A stretch of DNA of 64,000 bases from NCBI GenBank assembly GCA_011799875.1, contig CM022301.1, positions 221,098,296-221,162,295 on the forward strand, read 5' to 3'. The notes below the pieces were generated by a model. The model did not search any database and had not been told where the DNA came from. It saw only the letters and a list, made by a program, of their open reading frames with translations. The translations under genes and the position numbers were made by a program. The DNA is from Thinopyrum elongatum (lineage: Eukaryota; Streptophyta; Magnoliopsida; Poales; Poaceae). Positions 11,701 through 21,541 of this stretch are shown here, piece by piece; position 1 is the first letter of the stretch, and every line of letters starts with the position of its first letter.

Positions 11701-12546
11701 TCTTCTTACTCTTCTGCGATGTCTTGTGGGCCACAAATGCGGGCTAGTGATCTCTTATCTTCTCAAATCGGCCGGTGAATTCTGGAGTCTTCCCTTTGTC
11801 GACAAACGTTGATTTCAACTCATTCTTCCACCTTCTGAATAGATCTGCCATCTTCTTAAGAGCATGAGCCTTGACCAATGGCTCTATAACTGGCTTATCC
11901 GGATCCTCCTCTGGCGGTAGGGTGAAATTTGCCTTCAGCGCGGTCCAAAGATCATCTTTCTGTCTATCATTGACAAAAGACACTTGAGGGTCTTCGCTCT
12001 TAGGCTTATTCCATTGGTGGATGCTGATCGGGATCATGTCCCTAACAAGAACCCGCACTGAGCAGAAAATGCTTCCTTGGTCCGGCTGGGTTCAATCGGT
12101 TGGCCATCGCCCTTGATTGCTGTGATCGTGAACCTTTCATCCTGGCGCAACCTTTTCTTCGGGCCTTGTCTCGTTACCGAAGTTTGGCTCGATCCGGAGG
12201 GCTAGAAAAGAAGAAAGAAGAGAGTTAATATGTGTACATACCAAAACAATTAATGCATGAATTAGCTAGTCAGCACAGGCTTAATTAATATATATACCTC
12301 GCCGGACTTTGCAACAGCTCCTTCCTCCGTTCGCTCACCGGAGCAGTCATCATGGTCTCCTTCCACCGGCATTCCGTCACCGGAGCCATCATAATCATGT
12401 CCTTCCACCTCCATTGTTCGATCACCGGAGCCTGCTTCACCCTCTCCTTCCAGACCATCGGTGTCGTTGAGATACGACAAGACATCACCTCCGCCGAGGA
12501 TTATGTCCCCCAACAACTGTTCTGCTTTGATGTCTCGGTGCTCCAT
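8723..12546 (-). pseudogene. CACTA ORF2: Ptta/En/Spm domain plus Ulp1-like protease
   Basis: Reconstructed on the minus strand from ATG 12544-12546 to stop 8723-8725. Exon 1 is acidic (MEHRDIKAEQLLGDIILGGG). Exon 2 contains CGVLVRDMIPISIHQW, then a segment with FVAHKTSQKSKKMSATNKKN, matching plant Ptta/En/Spm transposase proteins. After a Pro-rich stretch and SSDIVANLPGMLPGTNPGDY come small exons of an Ulp1-like C48 cysteine protease: FHFILLEIKL (catalytic His), VTVLDS (Asp) and GGNNFCGYYICEYIYN (Cys), with GTAAGT-type donors near 9778. Breaks seen: a frameshift near 12055, TAG at 11744-11746 and near 11483, disordered frames through the Pro-rich part (10430-10800), and a TGA after the Asp motif near 9360. 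Cereal CACTA elements commonly carry this second gene; its exact role is unsettled. Confidence 0.75.
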
Positions 12547-12630
12547 AGTTTCTGCAAATATTACAACATGGCAATTAATATACAAACATGACAGATGGAT
12601 ATATTAGTGCAAACGTAGACCTAGCTAGCT

Positions 12631-12740
12631 CGACGCTTCTACGGTTTGGGGTGGCCTCGACAACGCTTCTAGGGTTTGGGGTGGCCTAGGCAACGCTTCT
12701 AGGGTTTGGGGTGGCCTCGACAACGCTTCTAGGGTTTGGG
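12631..12740 (-). repeat. 30-bp tandem repeat, about 3.7 copies
   Basis: Units start at 12631, 12661, 12691 and 12721, a period of exactly 30 bases, core ACGCTTCTAGGGTTTGGGGT. On the minus strand the unit reads as ten residues (PPQTLEALSR-like). It lies just upstream of the first ORF2 exon and next to a SNF2-derived segment. Confidence 0.9.
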
Positions 12741-12784
12741 CCGGACCGCCTCTCTCATGAATGTCCGACGTCCGGACCGACAAG

Positions 12785-13279
12785 GGATTTAACAAAATGA
12801 TGCCATTCTGGATGTGCAGAAAATGGTCCATATTTTTCCTGATCTCATCTACCCTTCTATATGTCATGTTGTCTAGTGTCAAAGAATTCAAGAAAACCAT
12901 GACTTCATCATTAGCCGGAAATGACAGGCGTATAATGGTACGAAGCTCTTCAAAGTTGTTTTGGAACGGAGTTCCCGATAGAATAATTTGCTTTTTGGTA
13001 CAAAGTTCAGCAAGAGCCTTCCGAATATCGCTATTTGAAAGGCCTTTGCTGAAATTCGTACCAAAAGGAGAATTATTCTATCCGGAACTCCGTTCCAAAA
13101 CAACTTTGAAGAGCTTCGTAGCATCATACGCCTGTTACTTCTGACTAATGATGAAGCCATGGATTTCTTCAATACTTTGACAGACAACGTGACATATAGA
13201 AGAATATATATATAGATGAGATCAGAAAAAAATTGGATCAACTTGTGCACATCCATAATGGGGGCATTCTTGATAAATC
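12785..13279. repeat. Inverted duplication of a SNF2 helicase gene fragment
   Basis: Left arm 12785-13018 and right arm 13041-13279 are imperfect reverse complements with a 22-bp spacer. Both arms encode, in opposite directions, the same protein piece. The left arm (minus) reads ALAELCTKKQIILSGTPFQN then NFEELRTIIRL and DNMTYRRVDEIRKNMD. The right arm (plus) reads AFAEIRTKRRIILSGTPFQN then NFEELRSIIRL and DNVTYRRI. LSGTPxQN is a hallmark SNF2-ATPase motif, and the flanking residues fit best with the plant CLASSY/DRD1 group as I remember it; the subgroup is inference. The arms differ at many positions yet keep the coding sense. A TATA box about 1.7 kb upstream on the minus strand could drive transcription across it. 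Confidence 0.75.
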
Positions 13280-13437
13280 TATATATGTCAAAATTCAAAC
13301 TTTGACATATGATCAAATGTTGCATATGTCAAAATTCAAACTTTGACATATGATCAAACTTTGATATATGATCAAATGTTGCATATGTCAAAATTCAAAC
13401 TTTGACATATGATCAAACTTTGATATATGTCCACCGC
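13280..13437. repeat. AT-rich tandem repeat
   Basis: GTCAAAATTCAAACTTTGAC recurs at about 13287, 13329 and 13387 with TATGATCAAA spacers. The core is itself an imperfect palindrome. It directly abuts the right arm of the SNF2 inverted duplication. Confidence 0.75.
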
Positions 13438-14955
13438 GATATAAAATAATACATAGACTTGTTTGGGCGAGAGGGGGTTGATCGACGTCCCCCCTCATGT
13501 CGAAGTTACCGGAGTTATCTTCTAGTGGTTTGGGTGGCCTCGAGAGTTTGTCGGGTAGGGGCGGGAGGGGGTAGGAGATCGACAACGCTTTTTTTCTAGG
13601 GTTTGGGTGGCCTCGAGAGTTGGTCGCCCGGTATATCGAGAGGGGGGTGAACATTTTACCTTAGTAACTTAGAAAAAAAATGTTATCGGGGAGGGGGTAT
13701 ATCGACCCCCCCCCCCTCATGTCGAAGTTATCGGGGAGGGGCTATATCGACAACGACATACATATAGCCACATACATATAAAAAAATTCTATGAACATCC
13801 ATACATACATATAGCCACATACATATATATGGCTATTAAAAAAATTCATCATATAAAAAAAATGTTATCGGGGAGGGGGTATATCGCAAACTTTGACATA
13901 AATGACTTTGATCATGCACAATTTTCCTATACATACACAATATGAACATATACATAAATTGACAAAGAAAATTCTATGAACAAAAAAAAATCATAAAAAT
14001 TCTATGAACATAAAAATTCTAACTTTTGCATATTCTTTGCATATGAACATACATACATTTTCTTATTTTTTCTTAAATGTAACTTTTGCATATATGAACA
14101 TACATACATAAATTATACATACATGGAAAAAAAATTGCTATGAACAAAAAAAAACATCATATATGAACATTTTGTATATACATCCATATCCATCCATCCA
14201 TACATACATACATACATGGACAAAAAAATGCTATGAACAAAAACATCAATTTTGGTCCAATCTTGGCATTGAACTACAACCCAATTTTTCCTTGCTAAAA
14301 AAATTCTGAATTTTTTACATCTTGTAGTCCTTCCAACTAAACCCTTAAGTCCAGAAGGGCAGCCCCAATTTCATCTAGCAAGTCCACCAAAAAAATTCAT
14401 ATAGTTTCTGTCCAGCACTAAATTTTAATAAAACTTGCACTAAGAAGTTTTTCCTTTTATCAAACCAACTTAACCATCTTCACTAACATCCAAGGAGACA
14501 TCATCCTGCCAAGTTTCACATAAAACAAAGTTCCCTAGCAAGCCCTAGCATTTCATCAAACACCTTGTGGACATGGCTGAATTTTTGCACTGAACCAACT
14601 TGACCATCATCACATACATGGAGGAAGGACAGAGGAGAGGGGTGGGAGGGAGGAGGGAGTACCGGCCTGGCTGGCAGGCACTGGTGCGGCGGCGTTGACG
14701 GTAGGGTAGGGGCGTGGCGGGGCGGGGCGTCGGGGCAGGGCAGGGGCGCGGCAGCGTTGGCGTAGAGGTCGAGGCAGGGGCGCACGGCATCGGCGTCGGG
14801 GCAGGGCAGGGGCGCGGGGCGATAGCGACGAGGAGCGGGCGGCGACGGCGACCTCGGGGCGGCGACGGCGAGCACGGGCAGCCTGGCAGCGTCGATGAGC
14901 TCGGCGTCGTCGGGGGGCAAATGGTCGATGAAAACTGAAAAATTCGTAAGTCCTG
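13438..14955. other. Low-complexity CACTA interior and GC-rich leader
   Basis: Up to about 14640 the sequence is AT-rich with short CATACATA and A-run repeats. From 14640 to 14900 it becomes very GC-rich with GGGGCAGGGCAGGGGCG-like repeats. Minus-strand frames there (for example 14516-14920) are Pro/Ala-rich and probably reflect composition, although the position below a minus-strand TATA box means it may be the untranslated leader of ORF2. Confidence 0.5.
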
Positions 14956-14963
14956 CTTATATA
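14956..14963 (-). promoter_or_regulatory. Probable TATA box of the CACTA ORF2 unit
   Basis: The minus strand reads TATATAAG immediately inside the internal subterminal-repeat block. Transcription would run toward the SNF2 hairpin and ORF2. Placement mirrors the TATA box of the transposase gene at 21231-21238. Confidence 0.5.
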
Positions 14964-14969
14964 CACAGA

Positions 14970-15200
14970 GCATTGGTCCCGGTTCGTGGCACAAACCGGG
15001 ACGAATGCCACCCTTTGGTCCCGGTTCATGCCACCAACCGGGACCAAAGGTCTCTTTTCAGCAGCCCAATGGGCGGGAAACAGAGACCTTTGGTCCCGGT
15101 TGGAGGCACGAACCGGGACCAAAGGGGGGGCATTGGTCCCGGTTTGTTCCACCAACCGGGACCAATGCCCCCCCTTTCGTCCAGATTGCTGCTACCAACC
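14970..15200. repeat. Internal block of CACTA subterminal repeats
   Basis: About eight copies of the GGTCCCGGTT...AACCGGGACC motif lie nearly in the middle of the 13.4-kb element, of the same type as those at both ends. Intact CACTA elements usually have such repeats only near the termini, so this block suggests a fused or nested structure. Confidence 0.85.
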
Positions 15201-16026
15201 GAGACCAAAGGCCTTGCGCTGGCGCGGTGCGGTGGGATGTTTAGTCCCACCTCGCTAGTTGAGAGAGCTCGAGAGTGGTTTATAAGCGCTGTTGCGCCGA
15301 CCCTCTCGAGCTCCTCTCAACTGCAGGCTTTCGGGCCTTCTCTGCTACTCTTTGCCGTGGGTCTGCTGGGCCTCTGCGGGCCTGAATCCTGGTCCATGGA
15401 TGGGTTTCTAGTCGTATTCAGGCCGTGGTGGCCCAGTAGGTGGCATTTTTTTATTTTTTTTCTAGTTTTTTTGTTTTCTTTTTTGCTTTATTTATTTTAT
15501 TTTGTTTCTACTTACAAAAAAATATAAACTGATTTTCAGTGATTCTTTTTGCTTTTAGGTAATAAAAATTATAAACTTGCTGTTAGTGCCATTAGTTTTC
15601 CAATTTGAATAGTTTAAATTTGAATTCTTTGAAATTTGTGTGAATCACTAGTTTGTGATTAACTTTACTATAAAAATAGATTTTGGAGTGATTCTTTTTC
15701 CTGCTATTTAATATTACTTTGTTTTATCATTATATTCAAAAACAGTTTTTGTTACTTTAGTTTCTAACAAAAAAAAATCTTTATGATAATTCCTTTTGCT
15801 ATAAAAGTTTCTAACAAAAAAGGTTCTTTATGAAAATTCTTTTTGCTTTTAATGTTTTGAACAGAAAATACTTTGATAATTTTAGTTGCATAAATTTTAG
15901 TTGATTCCTTTTGCTATTAGAGTTTCATTAAGTTTTCTAGTTCATTCTTTTTTCTATTAGAGTTTCATTAAAGTTTTCTAGTTCATTCTTTTAGTTTATT
16001 ATTTTTGCTATTAGAGTTTCATAAAA
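15201..16026. other. CACTA interior with short inverted repeat
   Basis: GTTGAGAGAGCTCGAGAG near 15258 and CTCTCGAGCTCCTCTCAAC near 15301 form a stem around a short GC-rich loop. The rest (15420-16020) is T-rich with repeated ATTCTTTTTGCT and TTTCATTAAAGTTTTCTAG segments. No gene is seen. Confidence 0.6.
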
Positions 16027-17565
16027 GTTGAGAGGGTTACGGCAAAAACTGGATGCACTTCGTGTACAAAATGGACAATCTCTTTCGAAGTATCAGGTTT
16101 TCGGACGAAAACTCATCTGTTACAAAGGGATTTCATTTTTTTGAACTTATTTGAACTCCAGACTTTTTGTGTGTTCAAAATGAACCATTCAAGCCACATC
16201 ATCAATTTTCAACCCTTTCTACTTCATCTGTATTTTTTCATGCATTTACTGACTTTTTTTGAGCTAATGACCCTGAATTGAAAAGCACTTCACATGAACT
16301 CTGAACGGTTGAAAATTGGCATGGTATCATCATTTCACCCACATAGCATGTGCTAAAAATTTGAGAGGGTTCCGGCAAAATCTGGATGCCACTTCATGTA
16401 CAAAATGGACAATCTCTTCGAAGATCAGGGTTTCGGACGAAACCTCATCTGTTACAAAGGGATTTCATTTTTTTTAAACTTATTGAACTCTCCAGACTTT
16501 TTGTGTGTTTCAAATGAACCTTCAAAGCGCATCATCAATTTTCACCCCTTTCTGACTTCATCTGTTATTTTTCATGCATTTACTGATTTTTTTGAGCTAA
16601 ATGACCCTGAATTGAAAAGCACTTCACATAACTCTAAAGAGGTTGAAAATTGGCATTATATCATCATTTCACCCACTAGCATGTGCTAAAAAGTTGAAGG
16701 GTTACGGCAAAAACTGGATGCCACTTCGTGTACAAAATGGACAATCTCTTTCGAAGTATCAGGGTTTCAACAAAAACTCATCTATTACAAAGGGATTTCA
16801 TTTTTTTAAACTTATTTGAACCTAGACTTTTTGGGGTGTTCAAAATGAACCATTCAAAGCCACATCATCAATTTTCAACCCTTTCTGACTTCATCTGTTA
16901 TTTTTCATGCATTTACTGATTTTTTTGAGCTAAATGACCCTGAATTGAAAAGCACTTCACATGAACTCTGAAGAGGTTAAAATTGGCATGATATCATCAT
17001 TTCACCCACATAGCATGTGCTAAAAGTTGAGAGGGTTACGGCAAAACTGGATTCCCTTCGTGTACAAAATGGACAATCTCTTTCGAAGTATCAGGGTTTC
17101 GGACAAAAACTCATCTGTTACAAAGGGATTTCATTTTTTTAAACTTATTTGAACTCCAGACTTTTTGTGTGTTCAAAATGAACCATTCAAAGCCACATCA
17201 TCAATTTTCAACCCTTTCTGACTTCATCTATTATTTTTCATGCATTTACTGATTTTTTGAGCTAAATGACCCTGAAATTGAAAAGCACTTCACATGAACT
17301 CTGAAGAGTTTGAAAATTGGCATGATATCATCATTTCACCCACATAGCATGTGCTAAAAAGTTGAGAGGGTTACGGCAAAAACTGGATGCACTTCGTGTA
17401 CAAAATGGACAATCTCTTTCGAAGTATCAGGGTTTCGGACAAAAACTCATCTGTTACAAAGGGATTTCATTTTTTTGAACTTATTTGAACTCCAGACTTT
17501 TTGTGTGCTCAAAATGAACCATTCAAAGCCATATCATCAATTTTCAACCCTTTCTGACTTCATCT
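16027..17565. repeat. About 333-bp tandem array, 4.6 copies
   Basis: Units start at 16027, 16360, 16693, 17026 and 17361 (starting TTGAGAGGGTTACGGCAAAA) and carry TACAAAATGGACAATCTCTT near the start of each. The last copy is cut at about 17565, four bases short of the transposase stop codon complement at 17570. Copies differ by small indels that scatter short open frames, none meaningful. Confidence 0.95.
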
Positions 17566-17569
17566 GTCT

Positions 17570-20500
17570 TCACTTTTTCTTTGCTTGTGTCCTTTGATTA
17601 TTGCGCCGTAACCATGGATATTCTTCATCGCTTAACAGGGTGCTTGGGTCAGCCTTGACTTTGAAGGGAGGAATTTCATGGAACTTTTCATAATCTTCAG
17701 ACATGTCTGTCTTACCCTCCACTCCCACGATGTCTCTTTTCCCTGAAAGAACTATGTGGCGCTTTGGCTCATCGTATGATGTATTCGCTTCCTTATCTTT
17801 TCTTTTTCTCGGTTTGGTAGACATGTCCTTCACATAGAAAACCTGCGCCACATCATTGGCTAGGACAAATGGTTCATCTGTGTACCCAAGATTGTTTAGA
17901 TCCACTGTTGTCATTCCGTAATGTGGCTCTACCTGTACCCCGCCTCCTGACAGATTTACTCATTTGCACTTAAACAAAGTGACCTTAAAATCATGTCCGT
18001 AGTCAAGTTCCCATATGTCCACTATGTAACCATAATATGTGTCCTTTCCCCTCTTGGTTGCTGCATCAAAGCGGACATCGCTGTTTTGGTTGGTGCTCTT
18101 TTGATCTTGGGCGATCGTGTAAAATGTATTCCCATTTATCTCGTATCCTTTGTAAGTCAATATAGTCGAAGATGGTCCCCTGGACAACGAGTACAGCTCA
18201 TCAGAAATAGTGTTGTCACCTCTGAGACGTGTTTCCAACCAACTGCCGAAAGTCCTGATGTGTTCACATGTAATCCAGTCGTCACACTGCTCCGGGTGTT
18301 TGGAGCGCAGAATGTTCTTGTGTTCATCGACATACGGGGTCACCAAGGTAGAGTTCTGTAGAACTGTGTAGTGTGCTTGAGACCAAGAATGCCCGTCCCT
18401 GCATATTATTGAGTCCCCTCCTAGCATGCCTTTTCCAGTCAGTCTCCCCTCATACCGCGATTGAGGGAGACCAATCTTCTTAAGGTCAGGAATGAAGTCA
18501 ACACAAAACCCAATGACATCCTCTGTTTGATGGCCCATGGAGATGCTTCCTTCTGGCCTAGCGCGGTTACGGACATATTTCTTTAGGACTCCCATGAACC
18601 TCTCAAAGGGGAACATATTGTGTAGAAATACGGGGCCCAGACCGACAATCTCGTCGACTAGATGAACTAGGACGTGCGTCATGATATTGAAGAAGGATGG
18701 TGGGAACACCAGCTCGAAACTGACAAGACATTGCGCCACATCACTCCTTAGCCTTGGTATGATTTCTGGATCGATCACCTTCTGAGAGATTGCATTGAGG
18801 AATGCACATAGCTTCACAATGGCTAATCGAACGTTTTCCGGTAGAAGCCCCCTCAATGCAACCGGAAGCAGTTGCGTCATAATCACGTGGCTGTCATGAG
18901 ACTTTAGGTTCTGGAACTTTTTCTCTGGGATATTTGTTATTCCCTTTATATTCGACGAGAAGCCATACGGGACCTTCATACTGAGTAGGCATTCAAAGAA
19001 CATTTCCTTCTCTTCTTTGGTAAGAGCGTAGCTGGCAGGACCTTCATACTGCTTTGGAGGCATGCCGTCTTTTTCGTGCCAACGTTGCAGGTCCTCCCGT
19101 GCCTCTGGTGTATCTTTTGTCTTTCCATACACGCCCAAGAAGCCTAGCAGGTTCACGCAAAGGTTCTTTGTCACGTGCATCACGTCAATTGAAGAGCGGA
19201 CCTCTAGGTCTTTCCAGTAGGGTAGGTCCCAAAATATAGATTTCTTCTTCCACATGGGAGCGCGTCCCTCAGCGTCATTCGGAATAGATAGTCCGCCGGG
19301 ACCCTTTCCAAAGATTACGTGTAAATCATTGACCATAGCTAGTACGTGATCACCGGTACGCATGGCGGGCTTCTTCCGGTGATCTGCCTCGCCTTTGAAA
19401 TGCTTGCCTTTCTTTCGACATTGATGGTTGGTCGGAAGAAATCAACGATGCCCCAGGTACACATTCTTCCTGCATTTGTCCAGGTATATACTTTCGGTGT
19501 CATCTAAACAGTGCGTGCATGCGTGGTATCCCTTGTTTGTCTGTCCTGAAAGGTTACTGAGAGCAGGCCAATCATTGATGGTTACAAACAGCAATGCATG
19601 CAGGTCAAATTCCTCCTGTCTGTGCTCATCCCACACATGTACACCGTTTCCATTCCACAGCTGTAAAAGTTCTTCAACTAATGGCCTTAGGTACACATCA
19701 ATGTTGTTGCCGGGTTGCTTAGGGCCTTGGATGAGTACTGGCATCATAATGAACTTCCGCTTCATGCACAGCCAAGGAGGAAGGTTATAGATACATAGAG
19801 TCACGGGCCAGGTGCTGTGATTGCTGCTCTGCTCCCCTAAAGGATTAATGCCATCCGCGCTTAAACCAAACCATACGTTCCTTGCGTCACCTGCAAACTC
19901 CTCCCGGTATTTTCTCTCGATTTTTCTCCACTGCGACCCGTCAGCGGGTGCTCTCAACTTCCGGTCTTTCTTACGGTCCTCTCTGTGCCATCGCATCAAC
20001 TTGGCATGCTCTTTGTTTCTGAACAGATGTTTCAACCGTGGTATTATAGGAGCATACCACATCACCTTTGCAGGAACCCTCTTCCTGGGGGGCTCGCCGT
20101 CAACATCACCAGGGTCATCTCATCTGATCTTATACCGCAATGCACCGCATACCGGGCATGCGTTCAAATCCTCGTACGCACCGCGGTACAGGATGCAGTC
20201 ATTAGGGCATGCATGTATCTTCTGCACCTCCAATCCTAGAGGGCATACGACCTTCTTTGCTGCATACGTACTGTCGGGCAATTCGTTATCCTTTGGAAGC
20301 TTCTTCTTCAATATTTTCAGTAGCTTCTCAAATCCTTTGTCAGGCACAGCATTCTCTGCCTTCCACTACAGCAATTCCAGTACGGTACCGAGCTTTGTGT
20401 TGCCATCTTTGCAATTGGGGTACAACCCTTTTTGGTGATCCTCTAACATGCGATCGAATTTCAGCTTCTCCTTTTCACTTTCGCACTGTCTCCTTGCATC

Positions 20501-20872
20501 AACAATGACCCGGCGGAGATCATCATCGGGCACATCGTCTGGTTCCTCTTGATCTTCAGCTTCCCCCGTTGCAGCATCACCGTATTCAGGGGGCACATAG
20601 TTGTCATCGTCCTCTTCTTCTTCGTTGTCTTCCATCATAACCCCTATTTCTCCGTGCCTGGTCCAAACATTATAGTGTGGCATGAAACCCTTCTCAAGCA
20701 GGTGGGTGTGAAGGATTTTCCGGTCAGAGTAAGACTTCGTATTCCCACATATAGGGCATGGACAACACATAAAACCATTCTGCTTGTTTGCCTCAGCCAC
20801 TTCAAGAAAATTATGCACGCCCTTAATGTACTCGGAGGTGCGTCTGTCACCATACATCCATTGCCGGTTCAT
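17570..20872 (-). pseudogene. TNP2-like: TNP2-like CACTA transposase, four nonsense codons
   Basis: A single frame of 1,101 codons runs from ATG 20870-20872 to TGA 17570-17572 with no frameshift, broken only by TAG 20366-20368 and TGA at 20120-20122, 19442-19444 and 17960-17962. The N-terminus (MNRQWMYGDRRTSEYIKGV, with the PCPICGNTKSY cysteines) matches the transposase-associated domain. The TNP2 core covers roughly residues 270-560 (LSADGINPLGEQ, INDWPALSNLSGQTNKGYHA). DUF4218-like sequence follows (SHDSHVIMTQLLPVALRGLL, about residue 660) and DUF4216-like sequence near 955 (YGYIVDIWELDYG). The protein would cut and rejoin element ends. All four stops are explicable by single C-to-T or G-to-A changes (CAG to TAG, CGA to TGA twice, TGG to TGA), going by remembered relatives. 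Confidence 0.93.
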
Positions 20873-21230
20873 CTGCGTGCATTATATATAATTAAGTGTG
20901 TAAAAAACCGGCGACGAGAATTTTTTTCTTTTAGAAAGAAGATAAGAACAAGAGGCTCACCACGGTTATGCCGGCGACGAGATCGGCGCGGGCGATCGAC
21001 GGTGGTGAAGACGGGGATGGGACGTGACGGACCGCTAAACCTAGACAAATCTTGAGGAAAATGGAGCTTGAAGGTCAAGCTTCGAGAGGAGAAAGCTTAA
21101 CTAGTGTGGCTCGGGCATTTCATCAAACACCTCATGTGCATAGGAGGTGAGTTAGAGCACCACAAAGCTCTCCCCTCGCCGGCCAGAAAAAACAGAGCAG
21201 TGTGGAGTGCTCTGCTCGCCGGCGATGGGG

Positions 21231-21238
21231 TATATATA
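21231..21238 (-). promoter_or_regulatory. Probable TATA box of the CACTA transposase
   Basis: TATATATA next to the right subterminal block, about 360 bases upstream of the transposase ATG on the minus strand. The leader between them contains a candidate intron (donor near 20960, acceptor CACGCAG directly before the ATG). Confidence 0.55.
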
Positions 21239-21243
21239 GCCAC

Positions 21244-21538
21244 CTCATTGGTCCCGGTTCATGCGTGGAACCGGGACTAAAGGCCCCCCTTCTGTCCCGG
21301 TTCAAGCCACGAACCGGGACCAATGGATGTGGGCCAGGAGCGAGTCCCATTGGTCCCAGTTCGTGCCAGGAACCAGGACAAATGGGTCCAGACGAACCGG
21401 GACCAATGCCCACGAGGCCCCGGCCAGCCCTCTGGGCGCATGAACCGGGACGTATGCCCCCCATGGGTCCCGGTTCGTGACTGAACCGGGACTAATGGGC
21501 TGGGCTGGCCCGAACCAAAGCCCTGTTTTCTACTAGTG
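21244..21538. repeat. CACTA right subterminal repeats and TIR
   Basis: Eight or so GGTCCCGGTT / AACCGGGAC motifs lead to the terminal TTTTCTACTAGTG. The following TAT at 21539-21541 duplicates 8140-8142. Confidence 0.88.
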
Positions 21539-21541
21539 TAT

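Larger units (their letters stand above)
8143..21538 (-). mobile_element. Complete CACTA (En/Spm) transposon, 13.4 kb
   Basis: The ends are CACTAGTAGAAAA at 8143 and its reverse complement TTTTCTACTAGTG ending at 21538. Both are flanked by TAT (8140-8142 and 21539-21541), the 3-bp duplication typical of CACTA elements. Subterminal blocks of CCGGGAC/GTCCCGG palindromes lie at both ends and again internally at 14970-15200. Both genes are on the minus strand: a TNP2-type transposase (17570-20872) and an ORF2-type gene (8723-12546). Both are broken by nonsense codons and ORF2 also by a frameshift, so the copy is non-autonomous but still has intact ends. The subterminal motif resembles the Triticeae Jorge type; that name is tentative. 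Confidence 0.92.

Noticed and set aside
12785..13279. Treating the inverted repeat as a conserved microRNA precursor
   Set aside because: Arms are about 235 bases, imperfect and coding-derived, and no known plant microRNA sequence was recognised; a small-RNA-producing hairpin remains possible, a conserved microRNA gene is not supported.
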